Part shown: piece by piece, positions 33,736-42,357 of the stretch
Layout: each line of letters starts with the position of its first letter
Numbering within the stretch: position 1 is the first letter of the stretch
NCBI GenBank assembly: GCA_018004935.1
Contig: JAGNBF010000052.1
Span: 1-51,381 of the forward strand
Reading direction: 5' to 3'
DNA from: Chloroflexota bacterium
GTDB lineage: Bacteria > Chloroflexota > Anaerolineae > Promineifilales > Promineifilaceae
DNA: 51,381 nucleotides
Notes under the pieces: generated by a model
What the model saw: only the letters and a program-made list of their open reading frames with translations
Databases searched by the model: none
Told to the model about the DNA's origin: nothing
Made by a program: the position numbers and the translations under genes

Positions 33736-35163
33736 TTAGTAGTGACGAGAAGCTACAAATTGTTCCCGTAAACTTGACAAGCCAACCATGCCCAAGCCCA
33801 AAAGACAGGTGAAGAGAAAGAGGGCTGGCCCGTATGTTTGGCGAAGCAGGCAGATACCCAACCCCGCGGCCGCGTACAGAGCTAACCCTAATTCGACAAA
33901 AATAATGCCATCAAAGGGCAGGCGGTACACTTGTTGCCCTTTCTCCCCTTTTGGCGTACGGACAAACACATGTTGTTTGCCCGTCCAGGCCTGAATCAGT
34001 CCCCGCCCAATAGCTGGCGAGAGACCAATCGCCACTAATAGTAATGTGGGCAGATGGCGGAGCCGTTGTCCCCAGTCCTGGTGTAAAAATTGTTGTGATA
34101 AGGAAAAAAGCACCGGTTGGCTCAACCCCGCCATACTCAGCGCCAGAAGCCAGGGAGGAAACGGATAACGCAAATAGACCAGCGGTACCAGAGTCAGGAG
34201 TACGAGAATCACCCACAAACTGGCCGTATAAGCTGACATGGAGAGAAGGGCATACCCACGCCCCACCACAGATTGCGCCTGATTAGACAAGATCTCTCTA
34301 CCAAATTTGCTGAGACATTGGGCTGATCCTTTGGCCCAGCGGGCTTGCTGGTTTTTATAGGCGGTCATGCTCAGCGGTAATTCGGCCGGGGCCGTTACGT
34401 GAGGGAGAAATTGGAAGCGCCAGCCGTGCAAAACGGCCCGCGTGCTCAGGCATAAATCCTCACACACGGTATCATCTTGCCAACCCCCAGAACGCTCCAG
34501 ACATTCGCGCCGCCATATCCCGCCGGAGCCGTTAAACTTAGGAAAATAGTTGGCGCGAAAACGGACCGCCTGATCAATGGCGAAATGTTTGTCCATCGCA
34601 ATTGCCTGGGCGGCCGTCAGGCTGGATTGGTGGTGATTCAGGTGTTCCCATCGCACCTGAATCATACCTAACTGGGGATCTGTGAGGAAATGGGGCACGG
34701 TCTGGCGCAAAAAGTCGGGTTTGGGTTGGAAGTCGGCATCAAAAATAGCCATGAATTCACCCTGGGCCAGTTGTAGACCGGTGGCCAAGGCTCCGGCTTT
34801 GTACCCTTCACGGTTATGGCGATGATGCAAGGTGATGTGGAAACCTTGATTTTGGTACTGAGTTACTTTCGCGGCCGCAAGTGCTGTCGTTTCATCTGTC
34901 GAATCGTCTAGCACCTGAATGTGCAGACAGTCACGAGGGTAATCCAGGGCCGCGGCCGCGTCAATTAGCCGTTCGATCACAAATTGTTCATTAAATACGG
35001 GCAATTGCACCGTTACCAGGGGCCATACTGTAGGTGAAAGCGGGGCTGGGTAGCTTGTATGACGATACCGCCAGTAAACGAGTAGCGTAAACAGCCCCCA
35101 AAAACCATACACAGCCAGCGCGGCCGCGGCCGCGAGATAAATAACACTCAACCAGATCATCAT
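33736..35163 (-). CDS. Processive-type family 2 glycosyltransferase, membrane
   Basis: 475 residues. An N-terminal membrane helix, a cytoplasmic GT-A domain with VTVQLPVFNE, VLDDSTDET, AIFDADFQP (DxD), CEDLCLS and the QQARWAKG motif (QxxRW), then four to five C-terminal helices. This D, D-x-D, ED, QxxRW set is that of cellulose-synthase-like or mannan/ceramide-type glycosyltransferases, which polymerise or transfer sugars and often extrude product across the membrane. Product unknown. Two overlapping GCGGCCGC copies (35120-35133) create five alanines in the first helix. Confidence 0.9.
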   Translation of the reverse strand: MMIWLSVIYLAAAAALAVYGFWGLFTLLVYWRYRHTSYPAPLSPTVWPLVTVQLPVFNEQFVIERLIDAAAALDYPRDCLHIQVLDDSTDETTALAAAKVTQYQNQGFHITLHHRHNREGYKAGALATGLQLAQGEFMAIFDADFQPKPDFLRQTVPHFLTDPQLGMIQVRWEHLNHHQSSLTAAQAIAMDKHFAIDQAVRFRANYFPKFNGSGGIWRRECLERSGGWQDDTVCEDLCLSTRAVLHGWRFQFLPHVTAPAELPLSMTAYKNQQARWAKGSAQCLSKFGREILSNQAQSVVGRGYALLSMSAYTASLWVILVLLTLVPLVYLRYPFPPWLLALSMAGLSQPVLFSLSQQFLHQDWGQRLRHLPTLLLVAIGLSPAIGRGLIQAWTGKQHVFVRTPKGEKGQQVYRLPFDGIIFVELGLALYAAAGLGICLLRQTYGPALFLFTCLLGLGMVGLSSLREQFVASRHY

Positions 35164-35311
35164 AAAAGGGAAATTCCGGGAAACCAGGTGACTTATGGTA
35201 ACTATACAAGTGGGATACGGCTCTGCCTGAGCTTGTCGAAGCCAGAGCCGGGCTTCGACAAGTTACGCCTTATGAACGATATTTCCCCAACTTATAGGCA
35301 CACCTTACAAC
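35164..35311. repeat. REP-like CTTCGACAAGCTCAGG palindrome
   Basis: Between 35219 and 35270 lies a hairpin: CGGCTCTGCCTGAGCTTGTCGAAGC pairs partly with GCCGGGCTTCGACAAG. Relatives occur near 789, 23515, 27376, 33690 and 37058-37110. No gene seen. Confidence 0.55.
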
Positions 35312-35509
35312 TCAGGCATCCGCAGGGGGACGAGTGAACGTTTTCACTCGTTTATTAAACAGACTACGAGGAATCAGTACCCGCCGTTGACAGCCCAAAC
35401 ACACCAGACCAATATCCACCCCAATTCGTACCACCCGCCATTCATAGCTCCCGCAGGGGTGAATCTTACGCAATCGAGCAATGTCACCTACTTGTACTTC
35501 AGGAATCAT
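35312..35509 (-). CDS. DUF951 family small protein
   Basis: 65 residues, matching the usual DUF951 length and pattern: VQVGDIARLRKIHPCGSYEWRVVRIGVDIGLVCLGCQRRVLIPRS. Conserved cysteines lie in HPCG and CLGC, with the basic tail after. The family is widespread in Firmicutes and Chloroflexota as a small cytoplasmic protein of unknown function, possibly nucleic-acid binding. Its position alone between repeats suggests a separate transcript. Confidence 0.88.
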   Translation of the reverse strand: MIPEVQVGDIARLRKIHPCGSYEWRVVRIGVDIGLVCLGCQRRVLIPRSLFNKRVKTFTRPPADA

Positions 35510-35534
35510 ACCGTTTGATTATAGCATTGCCGGG

Positions 35535-35690
35535 CATGAGCAGAAACCCCTCTTCCCGGGGAGAAGGGGGAACCTATTTATGTCGTTTTTTGAGGGCGTA
35601 CGCCCTCAAAAACGACACTTTATCCAATTCTCCGCCCCTGGGGTTAGGGTTAGGGGTAGGGGAAATCCGAATATGCAATCGCCCTATAAG
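35535..35690 (+). repeat. Variable-stem hairpin element
   Basis: Central near-perfect hairpin 35581-35617 (TGTCGTTTTTTGAGGGCG with its complement, one base bulge). The left flank CTTCCCGGGGAGAAGGGGGAACCT and right flank TTCTCCGCCCCTGGGGTTAGGG match the elements at 33357-33690. The terminal GGAAATCCGAATATGCAATCGCCCT also appears near 29250 and, inverted, near 41060. Confidence 0.65.
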
Positions 35691-35780
35691 AATTGCTGAT
35701 ATAGTTGGCTGGTGATAAAAAACGGGTTACGATATTAAAAATTGCCCAACACCCGCCACACATAACTGTAAGGACTCTCT

Positions 35781-36455
35781 ATGTTATTTGAACTCATTAA
35801 TGGTTCTGTGGATCTCGCCACCTTTGTTGCTTTTGTCATCGTCGTATTTTTTGCCTTTGCCTATCATGAATTAGGTCATGCTCTGGTTGCTGATTATTTG
35901 GGGGATCCCACTCCCCGGAGCCAGGGACGTATTACCATTAACCCATTGCCCCACCTGAATGCACTAGGCCTTATCCTCGTTATCGTCTTCGGTTTTGGTT
36001 GGGCTACTACTCCTATTAACCCCAGCCTGCTTCGTGGTAATCCCCGTACATCTCATGCCTATGTCGCTGTGGCTGGGCCTGTTGCCAACTTGATTATGGC
36101 CGTATTGTTTGCTATTGCTTACCGTATCTTCTACGACACCCCTCTGGCTATTCTCTGGCAAGGGGTGGCCTCAGATTTGGTCATACAAAATTTGGCGCTC
36201 TTATTTCGCCTGGGGGTGTTGTGGAATTTGTTTTTGATGGGATTTAACCTCTTGCCCATTCCCCCCCTGGATGGTTTCTGGGTGTTGCGCGGTTTGCTCC
36301 CGGTGGAATTGTCTTATCGCATGGATGATCTATTGCGCCTGGGCTTCGTCCCTTTTCTGCTGTTGTTTTTTCTTTTGCCCCGGCTGGGCATTAATGTTTT
36401 AGCGCCTATCAGCACAATGACGCAACAATTATTCTTTTTGTTGGTGGATTTGTAA
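35781..36455 (+). CDS. Site-2 protease family (M50) membrane metalloprotease
   Basis: 224 residues, six hydrophobic segments. The zinc motif HELGH (29-33) lies in the first helix. The second motif, NLLPIPPLDGFWVLRGL, carries the Asp ligand. The product is a compact S2P of the YwhC/SpoIVFB-like class without PDZ or CBS domains, which cleaves proteins within the membrane; the substrate is unknown. AAGGA lies 9 bases before the ATG. Its stop overlaps the start of the HD gene (TAATG), implying translational coupling. Confidence 0.92.
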   Translation: MLFELINGSVDLATFVAFVIVVFFAFAYHELGHALVADYLGDPTPRSQGRITINPLPHLNALGLILVIVFGFGWATTPINPSLLRGNPRTSHAYVAVAGPVANLIMAVLFAIAYRIFYDTPLAILWQGVASDLVIQNLALLFRLGVLWNLFLMGFNLLPIPPLDGFWVLRGLLPVELSYRMDDLLRLGFVPFLLLFFLLPRLGINVLAPISTMTQQLFFLLVDL

Positions 36456-36985
36456 TGTGGCAACGATTCCGGTATCGGGTTTGGCAATTGGGGCAAATTA
36501 TGAGGGCGCGGCCGCTTCCCCCGGCGGCGCACCAGGAAATTGCCGTTATTCTCTCTCCGGCTGAACAATCCTTGTTTTATCAATTTTCGCGTAGCGACCA
36601 GGGGCATAGTTACCGGGTGATGCGATTGTTACAATTACGTGGCGAGGAGAATCAGGCATTACTCGCGGCCGCGCTCCTGCATGATATTGGTAAAACCCGT
36701 GTTACCCTCCATTGGTGGGAACGGGTGGTCATTGTACTGGCGATGGTAGCGGGCAAAGACGCGGCCGCACGTTGGGGGCAAGGGGAACCGTATGGTTGGC
36801 GTAAAGCCCTGGTTGTTAAGGCGCAACACCCCACCTGGGGAGCAGAGATGGTTCAGGCCATTGGGGGCCACCCTTTGACCATCCGCTTAATTCGTTATCA
36901 CCAGGATGTACTTGCCCCAGATGCGGCCGCGACGCCTGAAAATAACCTGCTCCGTTCCTTACAATGGGCGGATGATCAAAGTTGA
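36455..36985 (+). CDS. HD-domain protein (predicted phosphohydrolase)
   Basis: 176 residues. HD motif LLHDIGK (His76-Asp77), with an upstream His51 in DQGHSYRVM, and later His in GGHPLTIRLIRYHQD suggest a divalent-metal phosphohydrolase acting on a nucleotide or a signalling phosphodiester. Substrate unknown. It overlaps the site-2 protease gene by one base. Four GCGGCCGC copies occur in 531 bases (one at 36508 read as Arg-Pro, three giving Ala runs), the highest density in the window, with a fifth just after the stop. Confidence 0.83.
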   Translation: MWQRFRYRVWQLGQIMRARPLPPAAHQEIAVILSPAEQSLFYQFSRSDQGHSYRVMRLLQLRGEENQALLAAALLHDIGKTRVTLHWWERVVIVLAMVAGKDAAARWGQGEPYGWRKALVVKAQHPTWGAEMVQAIGGHPLTIRLIRYHQDVLAPDAAATPENNLLRSLQWADDQS

Positions 36986-37140
36986 ATGAGAATAGAAGTG
37001 GGCGATGGTTGCGGCCGCGATACCCCGGTTATTGATACAAAAAGCAACTCCTAAACCTGTTGCCTGAGCTTGTCCCAGGCAAACGGGCTTCGACAGGCTC
37101 AGCCCTCGAGAGGGTTAGTAGCGACACCAAAAAACAAAAA

Positions 37141-37174
37141 GGTGACGGTCAGACCCCTGACCGTCACCTTTTTT
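37141..37174. terminator. Bidirectional intrinsic terminator
   Basis: A 12-bp perfect stem (GGTGACGGTCAG 37141-37152 with CTGACCGTCACC 37157-37168), loop ACCC, with an A run before and a T run after, lies between the convergent HD gene and the minus-strand exoprotein gene; it can end transcription from both sides. The rest of 36986-37140 holds a CCTGAGCTTGTCCCAGGC/CTTCGACAGGCTCAG repeat and a GCGGCCGC at 37011. Confidence 0.88.
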
Positions 37175-37209
37175 AATCGCCTATCAGATCGTCACCGATC
37201 CGGGTTATG

Positions 37210-40200
37210 CTAATTCTTCATCATTAACGGTAGAAAGAGATTCTGCATTATTTCACCCAGACTCGTGCTATTCAGCATAACAACCGCTGTCACCCCACTG
37301 TTCAGCGCAGAAGTAAACGTGACATGGGCCATATCCGAACTCCCCACTCCTACTACCACATACACTTCTACGGTCGTGCTTTCCCCGGGCGCAAGAATCA
37401 CACTGGAGGCACTAGACGTTGTCGGCCAGACATTATTTGCCATACCGACAGAGAATGTATCTGTGAAATTGCCGGTATTCGTCACCGCAATGGTATAGGT
37501 AATCGTCTCTCCGACGTACCCGTTTCCATTCATATCCCCAGATGTGAGGATGCCCACCTGCAACACGGCATAGGTTGTTCCGGTGGCTGTATACACCAGT
37601 GTGGGGGTAGTAACGGAGGTAATGGTCAACATAAAGGCGTCATTCACATTGACCGCATTCGGCACGTCTACCTGCACCGAAACTGTAGCCAGTGAATTCA
37701 TGGTCATATTCAGAGTGGATGGTGTCAACAACGTTGTTGGCCAGGAGTTCCCGCTAAGGGTTACGGTATAACTATCTGCTTGAAGCAAATTGTAGAACGC
37801 AAAATCGTGCACCACCGAGCTATTCGGGTCAGCATCCAGATCGCTTTCTTGCGGCGCAATGATAGCATGGGGCGTTGCTACGGGTGCTGAAGGCAAAGGC
37901 CACACATACGCCCCTCGTGACCGGGTAAAGACGGCCAGAGTTGTGGCTCCCCGATCAATAGACATATCCCAAATCATCACATGGGGTATACCATTCTCAA
38001 AGCGGTACCACAGCGGTGCGGCCGCATTGATGTCATTGGTGTAATACAAACCCCAATCCGTACCCGCAAACACCTGTTGTGGATAATTGGGATTGGCCAT
38101 AATGGCGTTTACGGGAATATTGGGCAGATTACCACTTTTGTTTTCCCAGGTGAAAGAAGCACAATTGGCCGTACAAGTCACTTTGAAGACATGACCGGGG
38201 GTTGCCACCGTATTCTGATCAAAACCACCTACCGCCGCATAAGCCACCAGGGCATTCGCTGGACTACTGGCAACATCCAGGATAGGCCGATTGGGCAGAA
38301 TGGCATTTGCACCAGTTACATCTACCCAGGTTGCGGAGTTTGGGACACCTGTGCCCAAACCAAAACCAAACTGCACATTACCGTCATTTGTACCAACAAT
38401 AGCCATACTGTCATCGGTGACAGCAAAAGCTAATTGATTGATAAACGAGCGATCTACCAATGTGCCTTTGGTGAGATCGCCACTATTGACAAACCACGTA
38501 GTTCCGGGGTTCCCCCCTTGAATGGTTTCCCAAACACGCTGACTGCCAGCAATCATGTGATCACAGGTAGATGTCGCACATTCTTTATAAATCTCATAAG
38601 GAAAAAGGAAACTGATACGATCCCCTGACCAACTTCCGCTTGTTGAAGTTGGAGAGCTAAACGGCCCACTCAAAGCAACCTGCATACCCCCATTTTGTGT
38701 TTCCATGTACCAGCGTTGCGCCTGTACCGGTTCAATGCGAGCATACACACCGTCCCCACCCAACCGATGTTGCCATTGGATTGGGCCAGGACTGCCACTC
38801 CAAACCGCAACGGACGAACCATTGTCTTGTGCCCCGGCAATAATGCCCGGATTGGCAGAGAAGGCAAAGTTGGCGGTGATATCGCCACCATAGAACTCAA
38901 TTGTTCCCAGCGTATCGTTGAGCGAAATGAAGGTAGGGGTGGCAGAATTGGCATTACTGCTATACCACACCCCCCCATCGCTACCAAGCAACAGATTCGC
39001 CGAAGAGTTACCCACAAAGGCACGGGCGTGATTATCCACATGTACAAGCCCACCACAGTACCCTCTGGTTGTGTTGGTAAAGGTTGTTCCACCGTTGGTT
39101 GTTTTATAAACGTCAATCATACTGAGGAAAACAGTATCTGAATTGTTGGGATCTACAGTCAAACCGGCGTTGTACCAGGTTTGACCAATCCCTGAGCTAC
39201 AGCCTGCCGCGGTGAAGGTGGCAGGGGTAGCTTGTTGTGTCCAGGTAGTGCCGCCATCTGTGGTGCGCCAGACACCTCTGGTTGCGCTTCCGTTGGTGTT
39301 ATCTGCAACCTGTGCATAAATAATCTGTGGGTTACTGGGAGCCATCGCCAGATCAATACGCCCCACCTGATCGTTTGCTGGGTTGCCGTCGCCTGTACCG
39401 GTGGGCCAACCATTGTTTAACAGTGTCCAGGATGCCGGACAGCCAGAAACTGGAACCGTTGAGCGATAAACACCATTGGCTCCGGTATTACCCAGATCGG
39501 GCTGTACAGTGGTGGGGAATCCTCGTGTCCCAACAGCGGCGTAGAGTGTTGTACTGCTTCCCTCGTCACGCACCAGCAGGCCTGTAATGTCCTGACGTTG
39601 GCTACTGTGAGCATTGGTTACACAAGGCCCAGCCCAGTTGTTGCCTGCGTCGTACGAAAAATAGAGGCCTGTTTTTGTTCCCACGATAATGGTGTTGCTG
39701 TTGTTGGGGTCAATTTGCACTTTGCCAATGGCCTGATATTGGGGGAACCCGGTGATGGGGTAGTTGGGGGCGAAGACAGTTTCACCTAAGACGGTCCAAC
39801 TGGCCCCGGCATTGGTACTCTTGAGCAAACCAGAGCCACCAAAGGAGAAAGAGCCATAACGAAGATCCCCAGTACCGGCGTAAATGGTGTTAGGATCATT
39901 GGGGTCAATGATGATGTCACCAATGGCGATGCTGTTGATTTGCAAATCATCGGTGACATTTGTCCAGGTGGTGGTGGCACTACAGCAGTTAGTGGTTTTC
40001 CACACGCCGCCCCCATCAGAGCCGATGTAAACAACTGCCGGATTGGTAGGGTCTACGGCGATGACATTGGTACGACCGGCCACATTGCGGCCGCTTTGCA
40101 GAAGCGGCAGTGGTCCCACAAAGGTGAAACTATCGGGGTCCAGGTTGAGGGGGGCAGAGACATTTTCTACATACTCGCCACTGGGTATGCCACTCGGAAC

Positions 40201-40506
40201 GAAGCGATCCTGTGCGGCCGCTTCCACAAGCCACCTTTGATCAAAATTGAAGGTGGGGTAGGTATAGCGTGTGGCCCAGTAGTCACCCATACCGAGTAAC
40301 GCCACTGTTTCGTCATATGGATTACCCGCAGTATAAGCCTCACGGCCAGCGGCAGAAAGTTGTAGAGCTTCTTCTAGCCCTGACTCTGCGGCTACCATTT
40401 TATCCTGAGAAATGTCCACAGATTGCTGGATCAAAACAATAGTCAGGATGAGAAACATGAATAAAGACAATAACCCAACAGCAACTCGCCTGCGTAGCAC
40501 AAGCAT
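37210..40506 (-). CDS. Large secreted BNR/VPS10-like beta-propeller protein
   Basis: About 1098 residues from an ATG preceded by GGAGG. The N-terminal signal/anchor is RRRVAVGLLSLFMFLILTIVLI. The body has many repeats like NTIYAGTGDLRYGS, GGVWKTTN, LLKSTNAGASWTVLG, GVWRTTDGGTTWTQ and TNGGTTFTNTT, i.e. sialidase/BNR and sortilin-type propeller blades. The C-terminus adds one to two Ig-like or DUF11-like domains (ITYTIAVTNTGNFTDTF, ILAPGESTTVEVYV). It ends NLFLPLMMKN, a short hydrophobic Leu-Pro tail with a terminal basic residue. It is exported; a role in glycan or protein binding is plausible, but no catalytic residues are evident. A frame starting at 40545 is less likely. Confidence 0.85.
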   Translation of the reverse strand: MLVLRRRVAVGLLSLFMFLILTIVLIQQSVDISQDKMVAAESGLEEALQLSAAGREAYTAGNPYDETVALLGMGDYWATRYTYPTFNFDQRWLVEAAAQDRFVPSGIPSGEYVENVSAPLNLDPDSFTFVGPLPLLQSGRNVAGRTNVIAVDPTNPAVVYIGSDGGGVWKTTNCCSATTTWTNVTDDLQINSIAIGDIIIDPNDPNTIYAGTGDLRYGSFSFGGSGLLKSTNAGASWTVLGETVFAPNYPITGFPQYQAIGKVQIDPNNSNTIIVGTKTGLYFSYDAGNNWAGPCVTNAHSSQRQDITGLLVRDEGSSTTLYAAVGTRGFPTTVQPDLGNTGANGVYRSTVPVSGCPASWTLLNNGWPTGTGDGNPANDQVGRIDLAMAPSNPQIIYAQVADNTNGSATRGVWRTTDGGTTWTQQATPATFTAAGCSSGIGQTWYNAGLTVDPNNSDTVFLSMIDVYKTTNGGTTFTNTTRGYCGGLVHVDNHARAFVGNSSANLLLGSDGGVWYSSNANSATPTFISLNDTLGTIEFYGGDITANFAFSANPGIIAGAQDNGSSVAVWSGSPGPIQWQHRLGGDGVYARIEPVQAQRWYMETQNGGMQVALSGPFSSPTSTSGSWSGDRISFLFPYEIYKECATSTCDHMIAGSQRVWETIQGGNPGTTWFVNSGDLTKGTLVDRSFINQLAFAVTDDSMAIVGTNDGNVQFGFGLGTGVPNSATWVDVTGANAILPNRPILDVASSPANALVAYAAVGGFDQNTVATPGHVFKVTCTANCASFTWENKSGNLPNIPVNAIMANPNYPQQVFAGTDWGLYYTNDINAAAPLWYRFENGIPHVMIWDMSIDRGATTLAVFTRSRGAYVWPLPSAPVATPHAIIAPQESDLDADPNSSVVHDFAFYNLLQADSYTVTLSGNSWPTTLLTPSTLNMTMNSLATVSVQVDVPNAVNVNDAFMLTITSVTTPTLVYTATGTTYAVLQVGILTSGDMNGNGYVGETITYTIAVTNTGNFTDTFSVGMANNVWPTTSSASSVILAPGESTTVEVYVVVGVGSSDMAHVTFTSALNSGVTAVVMLNSTSLGEIMQNLFLPLMMKN

Positions 40507-41364
40507 GATAAACCTCCAGTGAGATGGGATTAAATAATCGTGCACAATTAACTTGGTGATTTGCTGGGGACAGTCGCCTGACCGAGCTACCTGGTTATTT
40601 TGGGACGATTGCTATAAAGCTTAAGATAATGATTTTGGGTACAGGCTGGCCTTGTCCCTGCCCTACCACGAGAGGGCAACCACGAGGGTTGCCCGTACCG
40701 CCAAAACCTTTTTCTTGAAAACCATAAGTATGGAAGAGTGAGTGTTCGTTGATTTTGTGAGACCAAACATATTCTCAGACTCTTCATTTTTAAGGGTGAA
40801 CCCGTTTCCGTCAAAACCGGTAAAAAAGGGCGTGTACCTTTCTGTGGGGTGTACTGTTTATACCGATTTTGATTTTCAAAACGCATAACGACCGGACTAT
40901 GGTTACGAAGGCCGCTGGCCTGGGCTTTTAGCCCGCAAAGCTCCATCTATTTAGTCCGGCGGTTTGACCGCCGGGTGGGGTAACTGAACGCTTACCTTCT
41001 TTGACACCCCTACTGTTCGCGGTCAGTTATTGCGCTTTTACGCTGTGGCTGGAAGGGTGATTGCATACTCGGATTTTCCTCACCCCTACCCCCGCCCCTG
41101 AGAATCGTTAGGTGGGATGGGCCTTCTGACTGAATATACTCGCGAATGGGATTTGATAATTATCTAATTATATGTAAGTTCATTCAAAGGGGAAACTAAT
41201 TTATTTGGCTCGAGTATATCTACATTTTGTGGAAGACCTGACAGGCTTCTAAAACCTGTCAGGTCTGTGCCCCACGATTTATGGGTATACTCATTTGGCT
41301 CTACGCTCCTTTTTGCGGCCGCGCCCACATTGAAAAACCCGTCACAGGGTGGTATAAACGCCCT
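40507..41364. other. Intergenic region with several repeat types
   Basis: No convincing gene. It contains a diverged GCGGTCAGG-type repeat (40549-40600), a GGGAATTCAGG-family relative with GGGCAACCACGAGGGTTGCCC (40637-40725), a CCGGCGGTTTGACCGCCGG hairpin near 40957-40977, GC tracts like those flanking the hairpin elements (41060-41110), and a perfect GACCTGACAGG/CCTGTCAGGTC hairpin at about 41237-41267. A frame runs through 41281-41364 ahead of the TyrA-like gene, but it resembles untranslated sequence. Confidence 0.55.
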
Positions 41365-42330
41365 ATGCAAATTCATCATGTCACCATCTTGGGACTTACT
41401 CGCACCACCTGTTCTATTGGCCTTATCCTGCGTCAACTTTTTCATGGCGAAGGGCTTGTTGTGGGGCATTCCCCCCACGAAGCAGATGTTAAACAGGCCC
41501 TGGCTTTAGATGCCCTCGATCAGACGCCAAAAAACTGGCGAGACACATTAGCCCAGACTGATTTGCTTATCATAGATTGGCCTGCCCCTGATCTAGAGAC
41601 TTTGTACCGGGAAATTGGTTTCCGGTTACGTCCAGAAACGCTTGTTCTCGATTTTTCTCGCCTTAAGTCACCAGTCTATCAACTGGCCCAGGCTCATCTC
41701 AAAAGCCGCAAATTTATTGGTGTGGCTCCTCTGTTGGCCGCCAATCAATTAGCAAACGGGGCAACCACCCTCGCGGCCGCGACGCCTAAACTGTTTGCTG
41801 GTAGCCATTTCTGCCTGGTTGCCCACCCTACCACTACCCAGGAAACACTCGATCAGGCTATCGCTTTTGGTCGCCTGTTAGGCGCCGAACCTACCTTCGC
41901 CGATCCTTGGGAATATGATGGTTTGATGCAAATGACGGAACTTTTGCCGATACTGAGCGCGGCCGCAATCTTCCAGACCGCCAGTCGTTCAGAAGGGTGG
42001 GAAGATGTGGGCCGATTTGCCGGGCTAACCTTTGCCGGTACAACCAACGCCCTGGACCAATACCAAGAAGCCATCTGGATGGTCGCCCAAAACCAGACGG
42101 CTATCTTGCCCTTACTTGATAATCTGGTAACACACTTGCAACAGCTTCGACACCTCATCACCCAAGATGATGCGGCCGCGCTCCCTAACTGGCTAAACCC
42201 CCTGTCCCAAACCCATGCCCGGTGGCTCCAAAAACGTCTCACCTCTCACCCGGGTGAACCAGACTTACTAGATGAAGTGCAGGATCGAAACTTCCTGCGC
42301 CAACTTTTCACCTTTAAACGTCGCCATTAA
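41365..42330 (+). CDS. Prephenate-dehydrogenase-like (TyrA-family) protein
   Basis: About 321 residues from MQIHHVTILGL. It has a Rossmann start (VTILGLTRTTCSIGLILRQ), then LLIIDWPAPDLETLYREIGFRLRPETLVLDFSRLKSPVYQLAQ, then the GVAPLLAANQLA and ELLPILSAAAIF helices of the arogenate/prephenate dehydrogenase fold. The glycine pattern is eroded: the second and third glycines of GxGxxG are Thr12 and Thr15. So NAD(P) binding may be weak, and the substrate could differ from prephenate. It is followed 28 bases later by a GT4 gene. The longer frame from 41281 would add 28 residues without family support. Confidence 0.7.
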   Translation: MQIHHVTILGLTRTTCSIGLILRQLFHGEGLVVGHSPHEADVKQALALDALDQTPKNWRDTLAQTDLLIIDWPAPDLETLYREIGFRLRPETLVLDFSRLKSPVYQLAQAHLKSRKFIGVAPLLAANQLANGATTLAAATPKLFAGSHFCLVAHPTTTQETLDQAIAFGRLLGAEPTFADPWEYDGLMQMTELLPILSAAAIFQTASRSEGWEDVGRFAGLTFAGTTNALDQYQEAIWMVAQNQTAILPLLDNLVTHLQQLRHLITQDDAAALPNWLNPLSQTHARWLQKRLTSHPGEPDLLDEVQDRNFLRQLFTFKRRH

Positions 42331-42357
42331 AACCAGCCCCCTGAACATATCCACCTT

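Noticed and set aside
38695-39141. 148-residue plus-strand frames opposite the exoprotein
   Set aside because: They are shadows of the repetitive beta-propeller gene, with no start signals or motifs.
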